Source: an uncultured Paenibacillus sp. (GTDB taxonomy: Bacteria; Bacillota; Bacilli; Paenibacillales; Paenibacillaceae). Taken from it: a DNA stretch of 33,498 nucleotides. The stretch is from contig CAKMKL010000058.1 of NCBI GenBank assembly GCA_927443375.1, positions 1 through 33,498 on the forward strand, written 5' to 3'. The position numbers were made by a program, and so were the translations under genes. The notes beneath the pieces were generated by a model. The model searched no databases. It saw only the letters and a list, made by a program, of their open reading frames with translations, and had not been told where the DNA came from. Each line of letters begins with the position of its first letter. Positions within the stretch are counted from its first letter, which is position 1. This document shows positions 7,253 to 16,312 of this stretch, piece after piece.

Positions 7253-8587
7253 ATGGGAACCATGACCAAGCCCAAGTATAAGGGCAAACGTTACCGTCTG
7301 GACAAACCGGAGCTCCTTGCTCCGGCGGGTAACCTGGAAAAATTGAAATTCGCCGTGCACTATGGTGCGGATGCAGTCTATATCGGAGGACAGAAATACG
7401 GTCTGCGCTCCGGAGCAGATAACTTCAGCTTTGAGGAAATGCGTGAAGGTGTGGAATTCGCCAAGAAATACGGCGCTAAAGTGTTTGTTGCTACCAATAT
7501 CTATGCTCACAATGAAGATATCGCCGGGATTGAAGAATACCTGCGTAACCTATATGAAGCCGGAATTGCCGCAATTATTGTGGCCGACCCGGCTATTGTC
7601 GATACTGCACGCCGGCTGGTACCTGGACTTGAGGTGCATCTCAGTACCCAGCAGTCCACCCTCAACTGGCAGGCGGTATCCTTCTGGAAAGAGGAAGGCC
7701 TGCCGCGTGTCGTTCTGGGCCGCGAGACTAGTCTGGAAGAAATCGCCGAGATTAAGCAGCATGTCGATATTGAAATTGAAAGCTTCATCCACGGGGCTAT
7801 GTGCTCCTCTTATTCCGGACGTTGTGTACTATCCAACCACTTCACGGACCGCGACTCCAACCGCGGCGGCTGCTGCCAGTCCTGCCGCTGGAAATATGAC
7901 CTGTTCCAGGATGACCGTCCGGAAGGTGCCTGGGTGTCCGAAGAGGGACAGGCTGAGGCTGCTACTGCTGCTCCGCAGCGCCTTCAGCCGGGGGTAACCC
8001 AGCTGCCGCTGCATCAGCCCCAGGATAACCCGTTCTCTATGGGCTCCAAAGACTTGTGCATGCTGGAAAGCATCCCCGATCTGATTGAAGCCGGCATTGA
8101 CAGCTTTAAGATCGAGGGCCGGATGAAGTCCATCCACTACGTGGCGACTGTCGTGAATGCTTACCGCAAGGCTATTGATGCTTATATGGCCGATCCCGAG
8201 CATTATGAGCTTAAGCCGGAATGGCTGGAAGAATTGCAGAAGGCGGCCAACCGTCCGCTGAACACCGGATTTTTCTACGATACCCCGGATCATGAGGATC
8301 ATATCTATGAGCCTGAGGAAAAGGCGGCGCCCTATGATTTTGCGGGACTAGTTCTGGAGTATGATGCGGAGAGCGGCATGGCGCTGATCCAGCAGCGCAA
8401 CAACTTCAAGCCGGGGCAGGAAGTGGAATTTTTCGGACCGGATAACACGTTCTTTAAGCAGATTGTAGGGGAACTATGGGATGAGGCAGGGAATAAGCTT
8501 GATGTGGCCCGTCACCCGCTTCAGCGCGTGCGCATGAAGGTAGATCACCCTGTAGCTTATTTTGATATGATGCGTAAAAGAAAGTAA
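7253..8587 (+). CDS. trhP2: U32 family tRNA 5-hydroxyuridine modification protein (TrhP2/YrrO-like)
   Basis: A 444-residue U32-family protein, the longer partner of the TrhP pair that installs 5-hydroxyuridine at the tRNA wobble position. The N terminus has KPELLAPAGNLEKL and GADAVYIGGQKYGLR; the centre carries the cysteine set HGAMCSSYSGRCVLSNH then GGCCQSCRWKYDLF, which fits an iron-sulfur cluster; later come SFKIEGRMKSIHYVA and a C-terminal beta-barrel-like region. A low-complexity insert rich in Ala, Gln and Pro (about residues 225-255) lies before NPFSMGSKDLCMLE. The start is ATG 7253, 6 nt after GGAGGGGAG. The 229-bp inverted repeat separates it from trhP1, so both may not share one transcript. 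A strong terminator follows. In Bacillus I recall udk and greA next; here a chemoreceptor follows instead. Confidence 0.9.
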   Translation: MGTMTKPKYKGKRYRLDKPELLAPAGNLEKLKFAVHYGADAVYIGGQKYGLRSGADNFSFEEMREGVEFAKKYGAKVFVATNIYAHNEDIAGIEEYLRNLYEAGIAAIIVADPAIVDTARRLVPGLEVHLSTQQSTLNWQAVSFWKEEGLPRVVLGRETSLEEIAEIKQHVDIEIESFIHGAMCSSYSGRCVLSNHFTDRDSNRGGCCQSCRWKYDLFQDDRPEGAWVSEEGQAEAATAAPQRLQPGVTQLPLHQPQDNPFSMGSKDLCMLESIPDLIEAGIDSFKIEGRMKSIHYVATVVNAYRKAIDAYMADPEHYELKPEWLEELQKAANRPLNTGFFYDTPDHEDHIYEPEEKAAPYDFAGLVLEYDAESGMALIQQRNNFKPGQEVEFFGPDNTFFKQIVGELWDEAGNKLDVARHPLQRVRMKVDHPVAYFDMMRKRK

Positions 8588-8606
8588 GAAGAATTCAATG
8601 GAAAGG

Positions 8607-8634
8607 GATGCACCTGCAGGTGCGTCTCTTTTTT
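8607..8634 (+). terminator. Terminator after trhP2
   Basis: GATGCACC (8607-8614) pairs with GGTGCGTC (8619-8626) around TGCA, followed by TCTTTTTT. It marks the end of the housekeeping block. Confidence 0.88.
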
Positions 8635-8698
8635 GTGCAGAAAAAAAAGGAAAAAGACTAAAATATATAAAGATTATCAGGTAATTTCTTAAGAACCC

Positions 8699-8726
8699 TA
8701 AGTAAATAGTCGGAGAAAACCGATAT
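8699..8726 (+). promoter_or_regulatory. Candidate SigD (motility sigma factor) promoter of the chemoreceptor gene
   Basis: ACCGATAT at 8719-8726 matches the SigD -10 consensus GCCGATAT at 7 of 8 bases. TAAG (8699-8702) lies 16 bp upstream; the consensus is TAAA with about 15 bp. The next gene is a chemoreceptor, the expected SigD target. A partial cre-like sequence lies at 8738-8751. Confidence 0.5.
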
Positions 8727-8783
8727 AGATAACATATAAAGAACGCTTACATACGACTTCTATTCTAACTGGCAGGTGATGAT

Positions 8784-11069
8784 ATGGGGGCTCCCGAGCA
8801 GGAGAACAGAGATAAGAAGCAGAAGGGGAGAAGGGTAAAAGTGAGAAAAAACAGCAAGAAACCGGTGGATAAACAACAAGTAGAACCAAGCCGTACAGAT
8901 GTGGACCTGACAACTGGCACAGGCAAAGGCAAAGGTAAACTCCAGAGTATAGGCAAGATAAGGGATATAGGCTTCAAAGGAGTGCTGAATAGTTCAGTAA
9001 GCCAGGTCAAGAAAGTCGATCCGATTAAGTCCGTAGGAGTCAAGCTGTTTCTGATTTTCCTGTCATCCATTGTAGCTGTCGTGCTGCTCCTGGGTCTATT
9101 GTCTTACTCCAAGGCTAAGAATACAATTAAAGACAATGTCTCGGAAGCGAACCGCCAGACGATTATCCAGACCTCTGATAAGCTGGATATTACGCTCAAA
9201 CAGTATGAGAATATGGCGCTTCAGTTGTATTTTGATACACAAATGCAAAGTGACCTGTCGGATCTGCTATCCGCCAAGTCCAATTATGATAAATTCGTTG
9301 CTACGGATTCGATCAGTAAGAAGCTGTCCAGTCAGACAACTACGGATTCGAATATTGTGGCGATCTCCCTGATTCCGCAATCGGCAGATGAGGGTGTCAT
9401 CACGAGCGGAAATTCCGGTCTCAAGATGGATGGGATCAGAGATCAGGAGTGGTTCAAAAAGGTTGTTGCCAGCAATACAGAGTACAAGTCCTATTATTCG
9501 GATGAAACTGCAGCACCGCAGAACTATTGGTTCTCAACATCTGTTGAAGGTGACGGCGGCAAAAATGTTGCTATGGTAAGATCGCTCAAGACTATGGGCT
9601 CGGCTACGGGTTATGTTATCATGCTTGAGCTCAAAAACACCTTATTGGAGGAGGCCTTCCGAAGCGTATCGCTTGGAGACGGCTCCCGGGTTCAGCTCGT
9701 TGATCCAAACGGTACTGTTATCGCATCCTCGGTTCCTGCTGAAGATGGTGTGGCTTCAGAATTCGGCTTCATCAAGGACAGCAAGAACAAGAACAATAGC
9801 CGGGAAGCCGAGGATTCAAACGGCAAAGATGTGCTGGCTGTATTCAGTACATTAACCAAGGCTGACTGGAAGCTGACAGGTGTTGTCCCAACAGGAGAAC
9901 TAGTGAAAGCTGCTAAGCCGATTCTGTTTACAACTTATATGGCTGCTCTTGCATCCGCTCTGCTTGCAGTGTTACTCGGCTTCTGGATGGTTCAGATGAT
10001 CGCCAAGCCGGTAGCCCGCCTGAAGGATCTGATGGTGCAAGGTGCGAAAGGCGATTTGAGCGTACGTACAGAGTTTACTTCAAAAGATGAAATTGGCCAG
10101 CTGTCTGCTTCGTTCAATATGATGATGGAACGGATTACCGAGCTGGTTGCACAAACGACAGATACCGCCCGTGAAGTCCTGGAGACTGCCGGCGAGCTTG
10201 GCGATGCCTCCCGCAAAACGGCTGTATCTGCGAAGGAGATTGCCGCAGCTACCGAAGAGATTGCCGGCGGTGCAGGAAGTTTGGCACTGGAAGCTGAGCG
10301 CGGCAATGAATTGACCGACCTGATCGGTACTCAAATGCAAAACGTCATTGCTGCCAATGCCGAGATGGATGAAGCGGCACGAGGTGTCGGTGAAGCCAGC
10401 GGACTCGGAGCGAAACAGATGGAAGACCTGCTCAAACAGACAGGCCGCACCGGAGAAATGACCACCGCATTAGTGGATCGTGTCAACAACCTGAAAGACA
10501 CGGTTTACTCGGTTATGAAGGTTCTTGATGTGATGAAAAATATTACGCAGCAGACCAATATTTTGTCACTGAATGCTACTATAGAAGCAGCAAGAGCGGG
10601 CGAAGCGGGCCGCGGCTTTATGGTCGTCGCGGATGAAGTCCGGCAGCTGGCAGACCAGTCCAAGCAGTCGATTGCGCTGGTAGCAGGAATCATTGATAAG
10701 ATCGTGACAGAAATGAATGAAACGGTGAACGTTCTGTCTGAAGTGGCACCGCTGTTCAAACAACAGATGACTTCCGTAAAAAGCACCAGTGATATCTTTG
10801 TTTCTGTACAGGCTCAAATGGAGGATTTCATTGCCAGTCTGGAGTCCGTAACAGGCGCCATTGGCAGCCTCAGCCATTCACAGGGTGTATTGTCTGATGC
10901 GATGGGCAATGTAAGTGCAGTTGCTCAGCAATCGTCTGCGACTTCCGAAGAAGTGGCTTCACTCAGCAACGAGCAGCAGAACGTGAGTGATCAGCTCGTG
11001 TCTCTGTCCGGTAAGCTGGAGGTTGCTTCGAACCAGTTGAAGGACAAGCTGGCGATGTTCACAATCTAA
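8784..11069 (+). CDS. Methyl-accepting chemotaxis protein with long cytoplasmic N terminus
   Basis: Transmembrane chemoreceptor of 761 residues. Order: a Lys- and Gly-rich cytoplasmic stretch (1-85), first transmembrane helix (about 87-108), an extracellular sensor of about 265 residues that looks like a double Cache domain (e.g. [12 protein letters not shown]), second helix (about 377-400), HAMP domain (about 401-455), and a full signalling domain whose tip reads [20 protein letters not shown] near 585. The ligand is unknown; its place at the edge of a mannan locus suggests a sugar or a loaded binding protein. It is related along its whole length after residue 85 to the chemoreceptor at 28248. 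ATG 8784 follows AGGTGATG; a GTG start around residue 19 is possible and would shorten the basic tail. Confidence 0.92.
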   Translation: MGAPEQENRDKKQKGRRVKVRKNSKKPVDKQQVEPSRTDVDLTTGTGKGKGKLQSIGKIRDIGFKGVLNSSVSQVKKVDPIKSVGVKLFLIFLSSIVAVVLLLGLLSYSKAKNTIKDNVSEANRQTIIQTSDKLDITLKQYENMALQLYFDTQMQSDLSDLLSAKSNYDKFVATDSISKKLSSQTTTDSNIVAISLIPQSADEGVITSGNSGLKMDGIRDQEWFKKVVASNTEYKSYYSDETAAPQNYWFSTSVEGDGGKNVAMVRSLKTMGSATGYVIMLELKNTLLEEAFRSVSLGDGSRVQLVDPNGTVIASSVPAEDGVASEFGFIKDSKNKNNSREAEDSNGKDVLAVFSTLTKADWKLTGVVPTGELVKAAKPILFTTYMAALASALLAVLLGFWMVQMIAKPVARLKDLMVQGAKGDLSVRTEFTSKDEIGQLSASFNMMMERITELVAQTTDTAREVLETAGELGDASRKTAVSAKEIAAATEEIAGGAGSLALEAERGNELTDLIGTQMQNVIAANAEMDEAARGVGEASGLGAKQMEDLLKQTGRTGEMTTALVDRVNNLKDTVYSVMKVLDVMKNITQQTNILSLNATIEAARAGEAGRGFMVVADEVRQLADQSKQSIALVAGIIDKIVTEMNETVNVLSEVAPLFKQQMTSVKSTSDIFVSVQAQMEDFIASLESVTGAIGSLSHSQGVLSDAMGNVSAVAQQSSATSEEVASLSNEQQNVSDQLVSLSGKLEVASNQLKDKLAMFTI

Positions 11070-11104
11070 TAAGCCAGCAGTTAGGTGTAGTTATATTGTA
11101 GTCT

Positions 11105-11145
11105 CAGGCCGCTCCTTCCCTCGGGAAGAAGCGGCCTGTTAATTA
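11105..11145 (+). terminator. Terminator after the first chemoreceptor
   Basis: CAGGCCGCT (11105-11113) pairs with AGCGGCCTG (11130-11138), extended by CTTCCC/GGGAAG inside. The stem is strong, but the following tract (TTAATTATA) is only partly U-rich. Confidence 0.7.
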
Positions 11146-11162
11146 TAGGTATGGACTTTTTC

Positions 11163-11191
11163 TTGTGAAACTTGGAGCTAACAAGTATAAT
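11163..11191 (+). promoter_or_regulatory. Sigma-A promoter of the kinase-binding protein-LacI operon
   Basis: TTGTGA (11163-11168) and TATAAT (11186-11191) with exactly 17 bp between them. The -10 sits inside an inverted repeat (11178-11202), so the promoter is probably regulated. Confidence 0.75.
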
Positions 11192-11202
11192 TATTTTGTT
11201 AG
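11178..11202. promoter_or_regulatory. Candidate operator: CTAACAA-N11-TTGTTAG around the -10
   Basis: CTAACAA (11178-11184) is perfectly inverted as TTGTTAG (11196-11202) and brackets TATAAT. The same TAACAA...TTGTTA arms, with a 10-bp instead of 11-bp centre, occur at the start point of the mannanase promoter (21475-21496). A LacI-family repressor or the YesN-type regulator of this locus could bind both. Confidence 0.55.
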
Positions 11203-11259
11203 GTAAATGTTATGGTGGTATGAAAAGTTAGGTAAAGCTGATTGAAGGAGAAGGACCGG

Positions 11260-13158
11260 ATGAAAGTAAAGTACAAGCACAACTGGTGGTCCTTTATTGG
11301 GGACATGGGCATGGAACGCAAGCTGCTCCTAGTCTTCCTGGTTATTATTACACTGCCGCTGTCGGTTATCAGTGTGATCAGCTTCAAGAGCTATACCCAA
11401 TCGATCCAAGGTAACACGGTTGCTTATTCTGAGAAGCTAATCGATCAAATGATGGATGGGGTCGACGACTACATAGAAGACATGAAGCGGATTTCTTCGA
11501 TGCCTGCGTATGTAAACGATATCAAGCAGAATCTGATCCGCTCCAACCGCTATTATGCACAGAAGAAGCTGACTGAAGGTGATGCAGACAATAGCATTGT
11601 TGCACCAGGTGATTTTGATCTGCTCCTATCCATCCAGAGAGGGATCGAAGGCAATATCTCCTTCATCAACAATATTAAACGGGGGACGAACTCTGTCTAC
11701 ATTTTCGATGCCTACGGCAATGGCTATTATTCTGCTAAGGATGGCGGTGTGCGGCTTGATCTGGATCAGAGCTACAAATTCTGGAGCCAGCAGGTGAAGG
11801 ACTCGAGCGGTGAGGCGCTGCTGTTCGGCACTCAGGCCTATACCACCAATCTGCAGAGTACCCGCTATGCTTATACAGTAGTCCGCAAAATTGTCGACGG
11901 CCTCTGGAACCCGATTGGACTGATTGCGGTAGAAGCCAATGTCAGCAACTTGGAGTTCCAGGTAGCGGAGCTGGACGAGGTAACTCATGGCAAGTCGCTG
12001 ATCGTGGATGAGGCGGGCAAAGTCATTTATGACAGTGACCAGAAGCTGTTAACAATGGATATTTCCCATACTTCACTGTTCCGCAGTGCCAAGGGAGCCG
12101 CTGGAAGCTTCTATGATACGGTGTCGGGTAAGGAACGGCTGAACATTTATTCGAGTTCCTCCAAGACAAACTGGAAGGTAATTATCTCCATTCCGGTCGA
12201 TGAATTGACCCGTGATGTGAAGCTGACCCGTAACGCAACCTTGGTGGCGACATTGATTATTATCGTACTTGCATTGATTATTTCTATTATTCTGTCCTTT
12301 GCCCTGACCAAACCGCTGACACAAATGATTCAGTTGATGAAAAAGGTGCAGAACGGTGATCTGGATGTCAACTTCCGCGTGAAACGCCGGGATGAAATAG
12401 GCCTGCTCGGTCATCAGTTCAACCGTATGCTCGCGCGCATCCGCCAGCTGATCCAGGATATTTACCGGATAGAGGAGCAGAAGAAGGAAGCGGAGCTGCA
12501 TGCGCTGCAGAGCCAGATCAATCCGCATTTCATTTACAATACATTGGAGTCGATCCGCATGACAGCGGAAATCAACGATGATGTAGAAGCAGCTGATATG
12601 ATCTCGATTCTGGGCAAGCTGCTGCGCTACAGTACCAGCGATTTGTCGGGCCATACGACAATGAAGCAGGAGCTGATGTATGTCCGCAATTATGTTGAAC
12701 TCTTAGGCTGCCGCTATCCGGGACGGTTCGTGCTGCAGATTGATGTTCCCCGGGAGCTGGATGACTACTCGATTATCAAGCTGGTGTTCCAGCCGATTAT
12801 CGAGAATGCAGCTTATCACGGGCTGGATGACAGCAAGGAACATATGCATCTGAGTATCAGCTGTGAGATTACTGAGCATAAGCTGCTGTTCCATATCCGC
12901 GACGACGGCTGCGGGATGGACCGGGCTACCCTGGACAAGCTGAATGACAATCTGAAGCGTGAGACACCTCCGAAGAAAAGCATCAACGGAGGCATCGGGA
13001 TGAAGAATGTGCATCAGCGGGTCCAGCTGAACTATGGAGCGGCATATGGCATAGAGGTGTTCAGCGAACCCGGAGAGGGTACAGATGTAATTCTGTCCCT
13101 GCCGCTTCCGGGACCGCAAGCCAGCAAGCCAGAGACAGAAAGGAGCAATCTGCTTTGA
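11260..13158 (+). CDS. YesM-type sensor histidine kinase
   Basis: Membrane sensor kinase of 632 residues. Order: transmembrane helix about 20-43, an extracellular double-Cache-like sensor of about 280 residues, second helix about 326-350, HAMP, then a His_kinase domain of the YesM/LytS type with the phospho-acceptor in SQINPHFIYNTLESIRM (His 423), and an ATPase domain with IIENAAYHG (about 510), DDGCGMD (about 547) and GGIGMKN (about 576). ATG 11260 follows AAGGAG by 9 nt; an upstream in-frame TTG at 11242 overlaps that site and is rejected. Its stop codon overlaps the start of a solute-binding lipoprotein. No response regulator is adjacent; the YesN-type regulator at 21709 is the natural candidate partner. 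Its likely stimulus is mannan-derived sugar, by inference from the locus. Confidence 0.93.
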   Translation: MKVKYKHNWWSFIGDMGMERKLLLVFLVIITLPLSVISVISFKSYTQSIQGNTVAYSEKLIDQMMDGVDDYIEDMKRISSMPAYVNDIKQNLIRSNRYYAQKKLTEGDADNSIVAPGDFDLLLSIQRGIEGNISFINNIKRGTNSVYIFDAYGNGYYSAKDGGVRLDLDQSYKFWSQQVKDSSGEALLFGTQAYTTNLQSTRYAYTVVRKIVDGLWNPIGLIAVEANVSNLEFQVAELDEVTHGKSLIVDEAGKVIYDSDQKLLTMDISHTSLFRSAKGAAGSFYDTVSGKERLNIYSSSSKTNWKVIISIPVDELTRDVKLTRNATLVATLIIIVLALIISIILSFALTKPLTQMIQLMKKVQNGDLDVNFRVKRRDEIGLLGHQFNRMLARIRQLIQDIYRIEEQKKEAELHALQSQINPHFIYNTLESIRMTAEINDDVEAADMISILGKLLRYSTSDLSGHTTMKQELMYVRNYVELLGCRYPGRFVLQIDVPRELDDYSIIKLVFQPIIENAAYHGLDDSKEHMHLSISCEITEHKLLFHIRDDGCGMDRATLDKLNDNLKRETPPKKSINGGIGMKNVHQRVQLNYGAAYGIEVFSEPGEGTDVILSLPLPGPQASKPETERSNLL

Positions 13159-14465
13159 AAATGACAAAAGCATACTGGACACTGCAAACGATGCTTCTGC
13201 TCCTGTTTCTGCTCCTGCTGTCTGCGGGCTGTGAGAACCAGAGCAGCAAGCAGGAGCCTTCGGCAACGCCGGATGCGGATAATGAACAGAGAAGTCTGTC
13301 GGGTAATATCCTTATGCTGACTAACCGGATCGATCTTATTGAGAACGGCACGATGCAGGGATATGCGGACCAGTTTATAAAGAAGTATCCGCAGGCCAGT
13401 GTTGAATTCGAGGGCTTATCCAATTATGCCACCGACATTCTGGTGCGTCTGTCTACCAAGGATGCCGGAGATGTGCTGCTGCTGCCGGTCAATCTGCCTG
13501 CGAAGGAACTGAGTTATTTTTTTGAGCCGCTGAATGCAGAAATGTCTGCCCATGAGCGGTTCACTACCTTCGCTACCTATGGCGGCAAAAGATATGGCTT
13601 ATCTACAGGGACAACCACCAGCGGGATCGTTTACAATAAGAAAGCGTTTGAACAAGCGGGGATCACAGAGATCCCGCAGACGCTGGATGATTTCTACGCC
13701 ATCTGCGCTAAGCTGAAGCAGGCGGGCATTATACCGCTGTATATGAATTATGGTGCAGTCTGGCCGCTGCGGGAATGGGGCAACAATATGGTCAACTATA
13801 TGACCGGCAATCCCGATTATATGAATAACATGGTTCATGAGAATAGTCCCTGGCAGCTGGATAATGAGTGGGGGCAGTCGTTGGGGATCGCCAGAGCCCT
13901 GATTGCCAGAGGCTACGTGGAGGATGAACTGTTCTCCAACAGCTGGGAGATCTCCAAAACCAAGCTGGCTAAAGGTGAGGCTGGCATGTACCTGAGCGGC
14001 AACTGGACAATCACCCAGATTCTGGACGCCGGGGCTGCTCCGGAGGATATCGGTTTTTTCCCGTTTCCTTATGATAACGGCGCCTCGCATTATGCGCCAC
14101 TTAATCCTGACTGGTTCATTGGAGTCAGCAAGTTCAGCAAAAACAAAGAATTATCAATGGCCTGGGTGAATTTCCTGGTTAAAGAAACCTCCTATACCTC
14201 AGAGGGATTCCTTCCGGCAGATGATCATGCCGAGCCTTCGATGGAACAGTATCGTGAATTTCTTTCCTATCATCCGCAGCTGGTAGAGGCCACTGTGCAG
14301 ACGGACGCTTTTATAGATATGGCCAACCGCTCGAAACTGTCATTTGCCTCAGGAGACTATATCCAGGAGCTGATTGCCGCACCTGATTTACAGAAGGCTT
14401 TTGATGAGTTAAATGAGAAATGGTTAGAAGCCCGGGGAGGACAGCTGCCCTCTTCGCAGCCTTAA
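13155..14465 (+). CDS. Solute-binding lipoprotein coupled to the sensor kinase
   Basis: A 436-residue sugar-type (family 1) extracellular solute-binding protein. A hydrophobic signal sequence ends in the lipobox LSAGC with Cys 26 as the lipidated residue, followed by a Ser/Gln-rich linker. It is clearly homologous to the transporter-linked binding protein at 22791: shared features are the DVLLLP segment, FFEPL, GI.YNKKAFEQAGITEIP and the closing region DELNEKW. It begins at TTG 13155, overlapping the kinase stop (TTGA), with AAAGGAG 9 nt upstream; ATG 13161 is the alternative. No permease follows; a LacI regulator does. A sensing role, presenting sugar to the kinase or chemoreceptor, is inferred; it could also serve as a second receptor for the importer at 24327. 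Confidence 0.9.
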   Translation: MKMTKAYWTLQTMLLLLFLLLLSAGCENQSSKQEPSATPDADNEQRSLSGNILMLTNRIDLIENGTMQGYADQFIKKYPQASVEFEGLSNYATDILVRLSTKDAGDVLLLPVNLPAKELSYFFEPLNAEMSAHERFTTFATYGGKRYGLSTGTTTSGIVYNKKAFEQAGITEIPQTLDDFYAICAKLKQAGIIPLYMNYGAVWPLREWGNNMVNYMTGNPDYMNNMVHENSPWQLDNEWGQSLGIARALIARGYVEDELFSNSWEISKTKLAKGEAGMYLSGNWTITQILDAGAAPEDIGFFPFPYDNGASHYAPLNPDWFIGVSKFSKNKELSMAWVNFLVKETSYTSEGFLPADDHAEPSMEQYREFLSYHPQLVEATVQTDAFIDMANRSKLSFASGDYIQELIAAPDLQKAFDELNEKWLEARGGQLPSSQP

Positions 14466-14508
14466 CCGGCAGGACACTTAATCTAAGAACACATTGGAGG
14501 TTATACAT

Positions 14509-15573
14509 ATGGCTAAAAAAGTTACGATGCAGAAAATTGCCGATCATCTGGGCGTATCCAAGTTTGTCGTTTCCAAGTCTCTCTCCGGCAAGGGCGGTGT
14601 CAACGAAGCAACGAGAGAGCGGGTAATCCAGGCTGCTTCGCAGCTGGGCTATTTCACCCAAAAGAATGCATACATGCAGAATATGAAGCGTTCCTCCCAG
14701 GGAGCAGGCGGGGACCGGAACAAGCAATCGGTACTGGTGCTGATGCCCAATATCCGCTCACAAACGCAGGACTCCTTATATTGGGGGAAAATTGTTGACG
14801 GAATTGCGCTTGCTCTTGATCAGGAAGGCCTTGGCATGGTTATTGTCTCTGAACACCGTGCCGATAATTTCGTGAATATCCTCAACCCGAACGGTCTGCT
14901 TGGCCTCGTTGGCGTAGGCCAGATCTCTACCTCACTGCTGCTGGAGGTGCACCGGATCGGCCTGCCGATGGTGCTGATTGACCATGAAGACCCGTTAATT
15001 CCGAGTGATACGGTGTTTGCGAACAATATTGATTCGATGGCCCGGCTAAGCAATCATCTGCTGGGAATAGGCCATACGCAGCAGCATTTAATCGCCCCGA
15101 TCCGCTATTCGCGCAGCTTCAGGGACCGCTGGATCGGCTTCCGCAGCGCGCTTGAAGAGAATGGGATGAAGCCTCCCGCCGGTGATGACGAGATGCTAAT
15201 GCTGGAAGATATGGATTCTGTAGTATTTCATGAAGAATTCAAACAGTGGCTGCTCAAACGGAAAAAAGCCAAAAACCTGCCGACCGCGCTGCTCTGCGGG
15301 AATGATTTTACCGCCCTTACGGTTTGTGAGGTGCTGAGGGAAGAAGGCCTGAATGTGCCGGCTGATGTCTCCGTGACGGGTTTTGACAATATTGAAGATG
15401 CAACCAGGTGTGTACCGCCGCTTACAACTGTACATGTTCCCAAAGAAGCAATGGGCCGGGCCGCAGTAGAGAAGCTGCTGAACCGTATCCACAACCCGTC
15501 TGCACCGCTGGAGAAGATTCTGATCGCAGCCGATATTGTCCACCGGGATTCCGTGGCCGGACCGCGGAACTGA
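14509..15573 (+). CDS. LacI-family transcriptional regulator
   Basis: A 354-residue repressor-type protein. Residues 1-55 form the LacI helix-turn-helix and hinge (VTMQKIADHLGVSKFVVSKS, then the usual RERV), and the rest is a periplasmic-binding-protein-like sugar sensor domain ending with TTVHVPKEAMGRAAVEKL. ATG 14509 follows TTGGAGG by 8 nt; the in-frame TTG at 14494 is the ribosome binding site itself. It follows the binding protein by 43 bp without a terminator, so it is probably the third gene of the kinase operon. Likely targets are the inverted repeats at 11178-11202 and 21475-21496, by inference. Confidence 0.93.
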   Translation: MAKKVTMQKIADHLGVSKFVVSKSLSGKGGVNEATRERVIQAASQLGYFTQKNAYMQNMKRSSQGAGGDRNKQSVLVLMPNIRSQTQDSLYWGKIVDGIALALDQEGLGMVIVSEHRADNFVNILNPNGLLGLVGVGQISTSLLLEVHRIGLPMVLIDHEDPLIPSDTVFANNIDSMARLSNHLLGIGHTQQHLIAPIRYSRSFRDRWIGFRSALEENGMKPPAGDDEMLMLEDMDSVVFHEEFKQWLLKRKKAKNLPTALLCGNDFTALTVCEVLREEGLNVPADVSVTGFDNIEDATRCVPPLTTVHVPKEAMGRAAVEKLLNRIHNPSAPLEKILIAADIVHRDSVAGPRN

Positions 15574-15600
15574 TGAACTTACGATTGGAGAGAACAAGTA

Positions 15601-15927
15601 ATGAGCTAGGATGTGCATATTACCAGGGCAGGACACTGGACGGAGAGCGGCAGCAATCCGATTTCCCTGGAGGAAGCCAAGGCTTATTTTGCTGCTCAGG
15701 AGGAGTTCGAGTACAGCAGCGGACTTTCCCTTAAAGGTCCTTTTGGAACGATGACGATCGGTGGAGCGTTCTTCAACTGGATTGATGGAGAGGACAGCGT
15801 GCCGTTCAGATACACAGAAGGAAGAATCACGGTGTCCAGCGCGGACGATTATGTGATTCACAAGATGGAGGAGGTCGCAGCAGGGCTAGGCGCTATAGTG
15901 CAGGGAGATGAAGGGGAGATTTATTAA
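15601..15927 (+). pseudogene. Small hypothetical gene with amber stop at codon 3
   Basis: ATG 15601 has a good ribosome binding site (TTGGAG ending at 15590), but its third codon is TAG (15607-15609). The frame then stays open to 15927, encoding a coherent protein (DVHITRAGHW, then NPISLEEAKAYFAAQEEF and a C-terminal DDYVIHKMEEVAAGLGA). Either the gene is inactivated by one nonsense change, or translation restarts at GTG 15613, which lacks a usable ribosome binding site. The protein resembles small uncharacterised proteins I recall from Paenibacillus and Bacillus; I assign no function. It lies 27 bp after the LacI gene. Confidence 0.65.
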
Positions 15928-15949
15928 ACCTAACTATAGGAGGCTAAAG

Positions 15950-16312
15950 ATGAAGGATCAGCCGCTGGAATTATATAAAGCCTTTGTTGATGATTTGGTA
16001 GAGCGGTCACCAGGTTCGTATGCCCGCTGAATTATGGAGAAGGGCTGGCCTGAAACTGAGGAATATGCACGTGTAAATAAGGTGCTGCAGGAATTAACCT
16101 TGGAACAAAAAGAAGTGTTTGCCCTGATTGCTCAATCCTCGCGCGATGGCGGGATACATGATGTCCTTGTCTATTTATCGGAACAAATCAATCTGAATAG
16201 AATGGACATCTCCTTTGGCGGAGTAGCGATGGCTAAGGAACCCTTTAATACAGAATTGTATTATGACTGGGTATGCCGCCGGGAAGGGGATGACTGGCCA
16301 GATCCCGAGTAG
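15950..16312 (+). pseudogene. Small hypothetical gene interrupted by an opal stop at codon 27
   Basis: ATG 15950 follows TAGGAGG by 7 nt and encodes MKDQPLELYKAFVDDLVERS then PGSYAR before TGA at 16028-16030. The same frame resumes immediately (IMEKGWPETEEYARVNKVLQ) and runs to 16312 (end GDDWPDPE). Continuous sense on both sides of the stop indicates a single nonsense change, perhaps TGG to TGA. It is the second damaged gene in a row, 22 bp after the first. Function unknown. Confidence 0.7.

Noticed and set aside
8738..8751. cre site upstream of the first chemoreceptor
   Set aside because: Only a partial match on the minus strand (the last conserved bases differ), so I mention it but do not call it.
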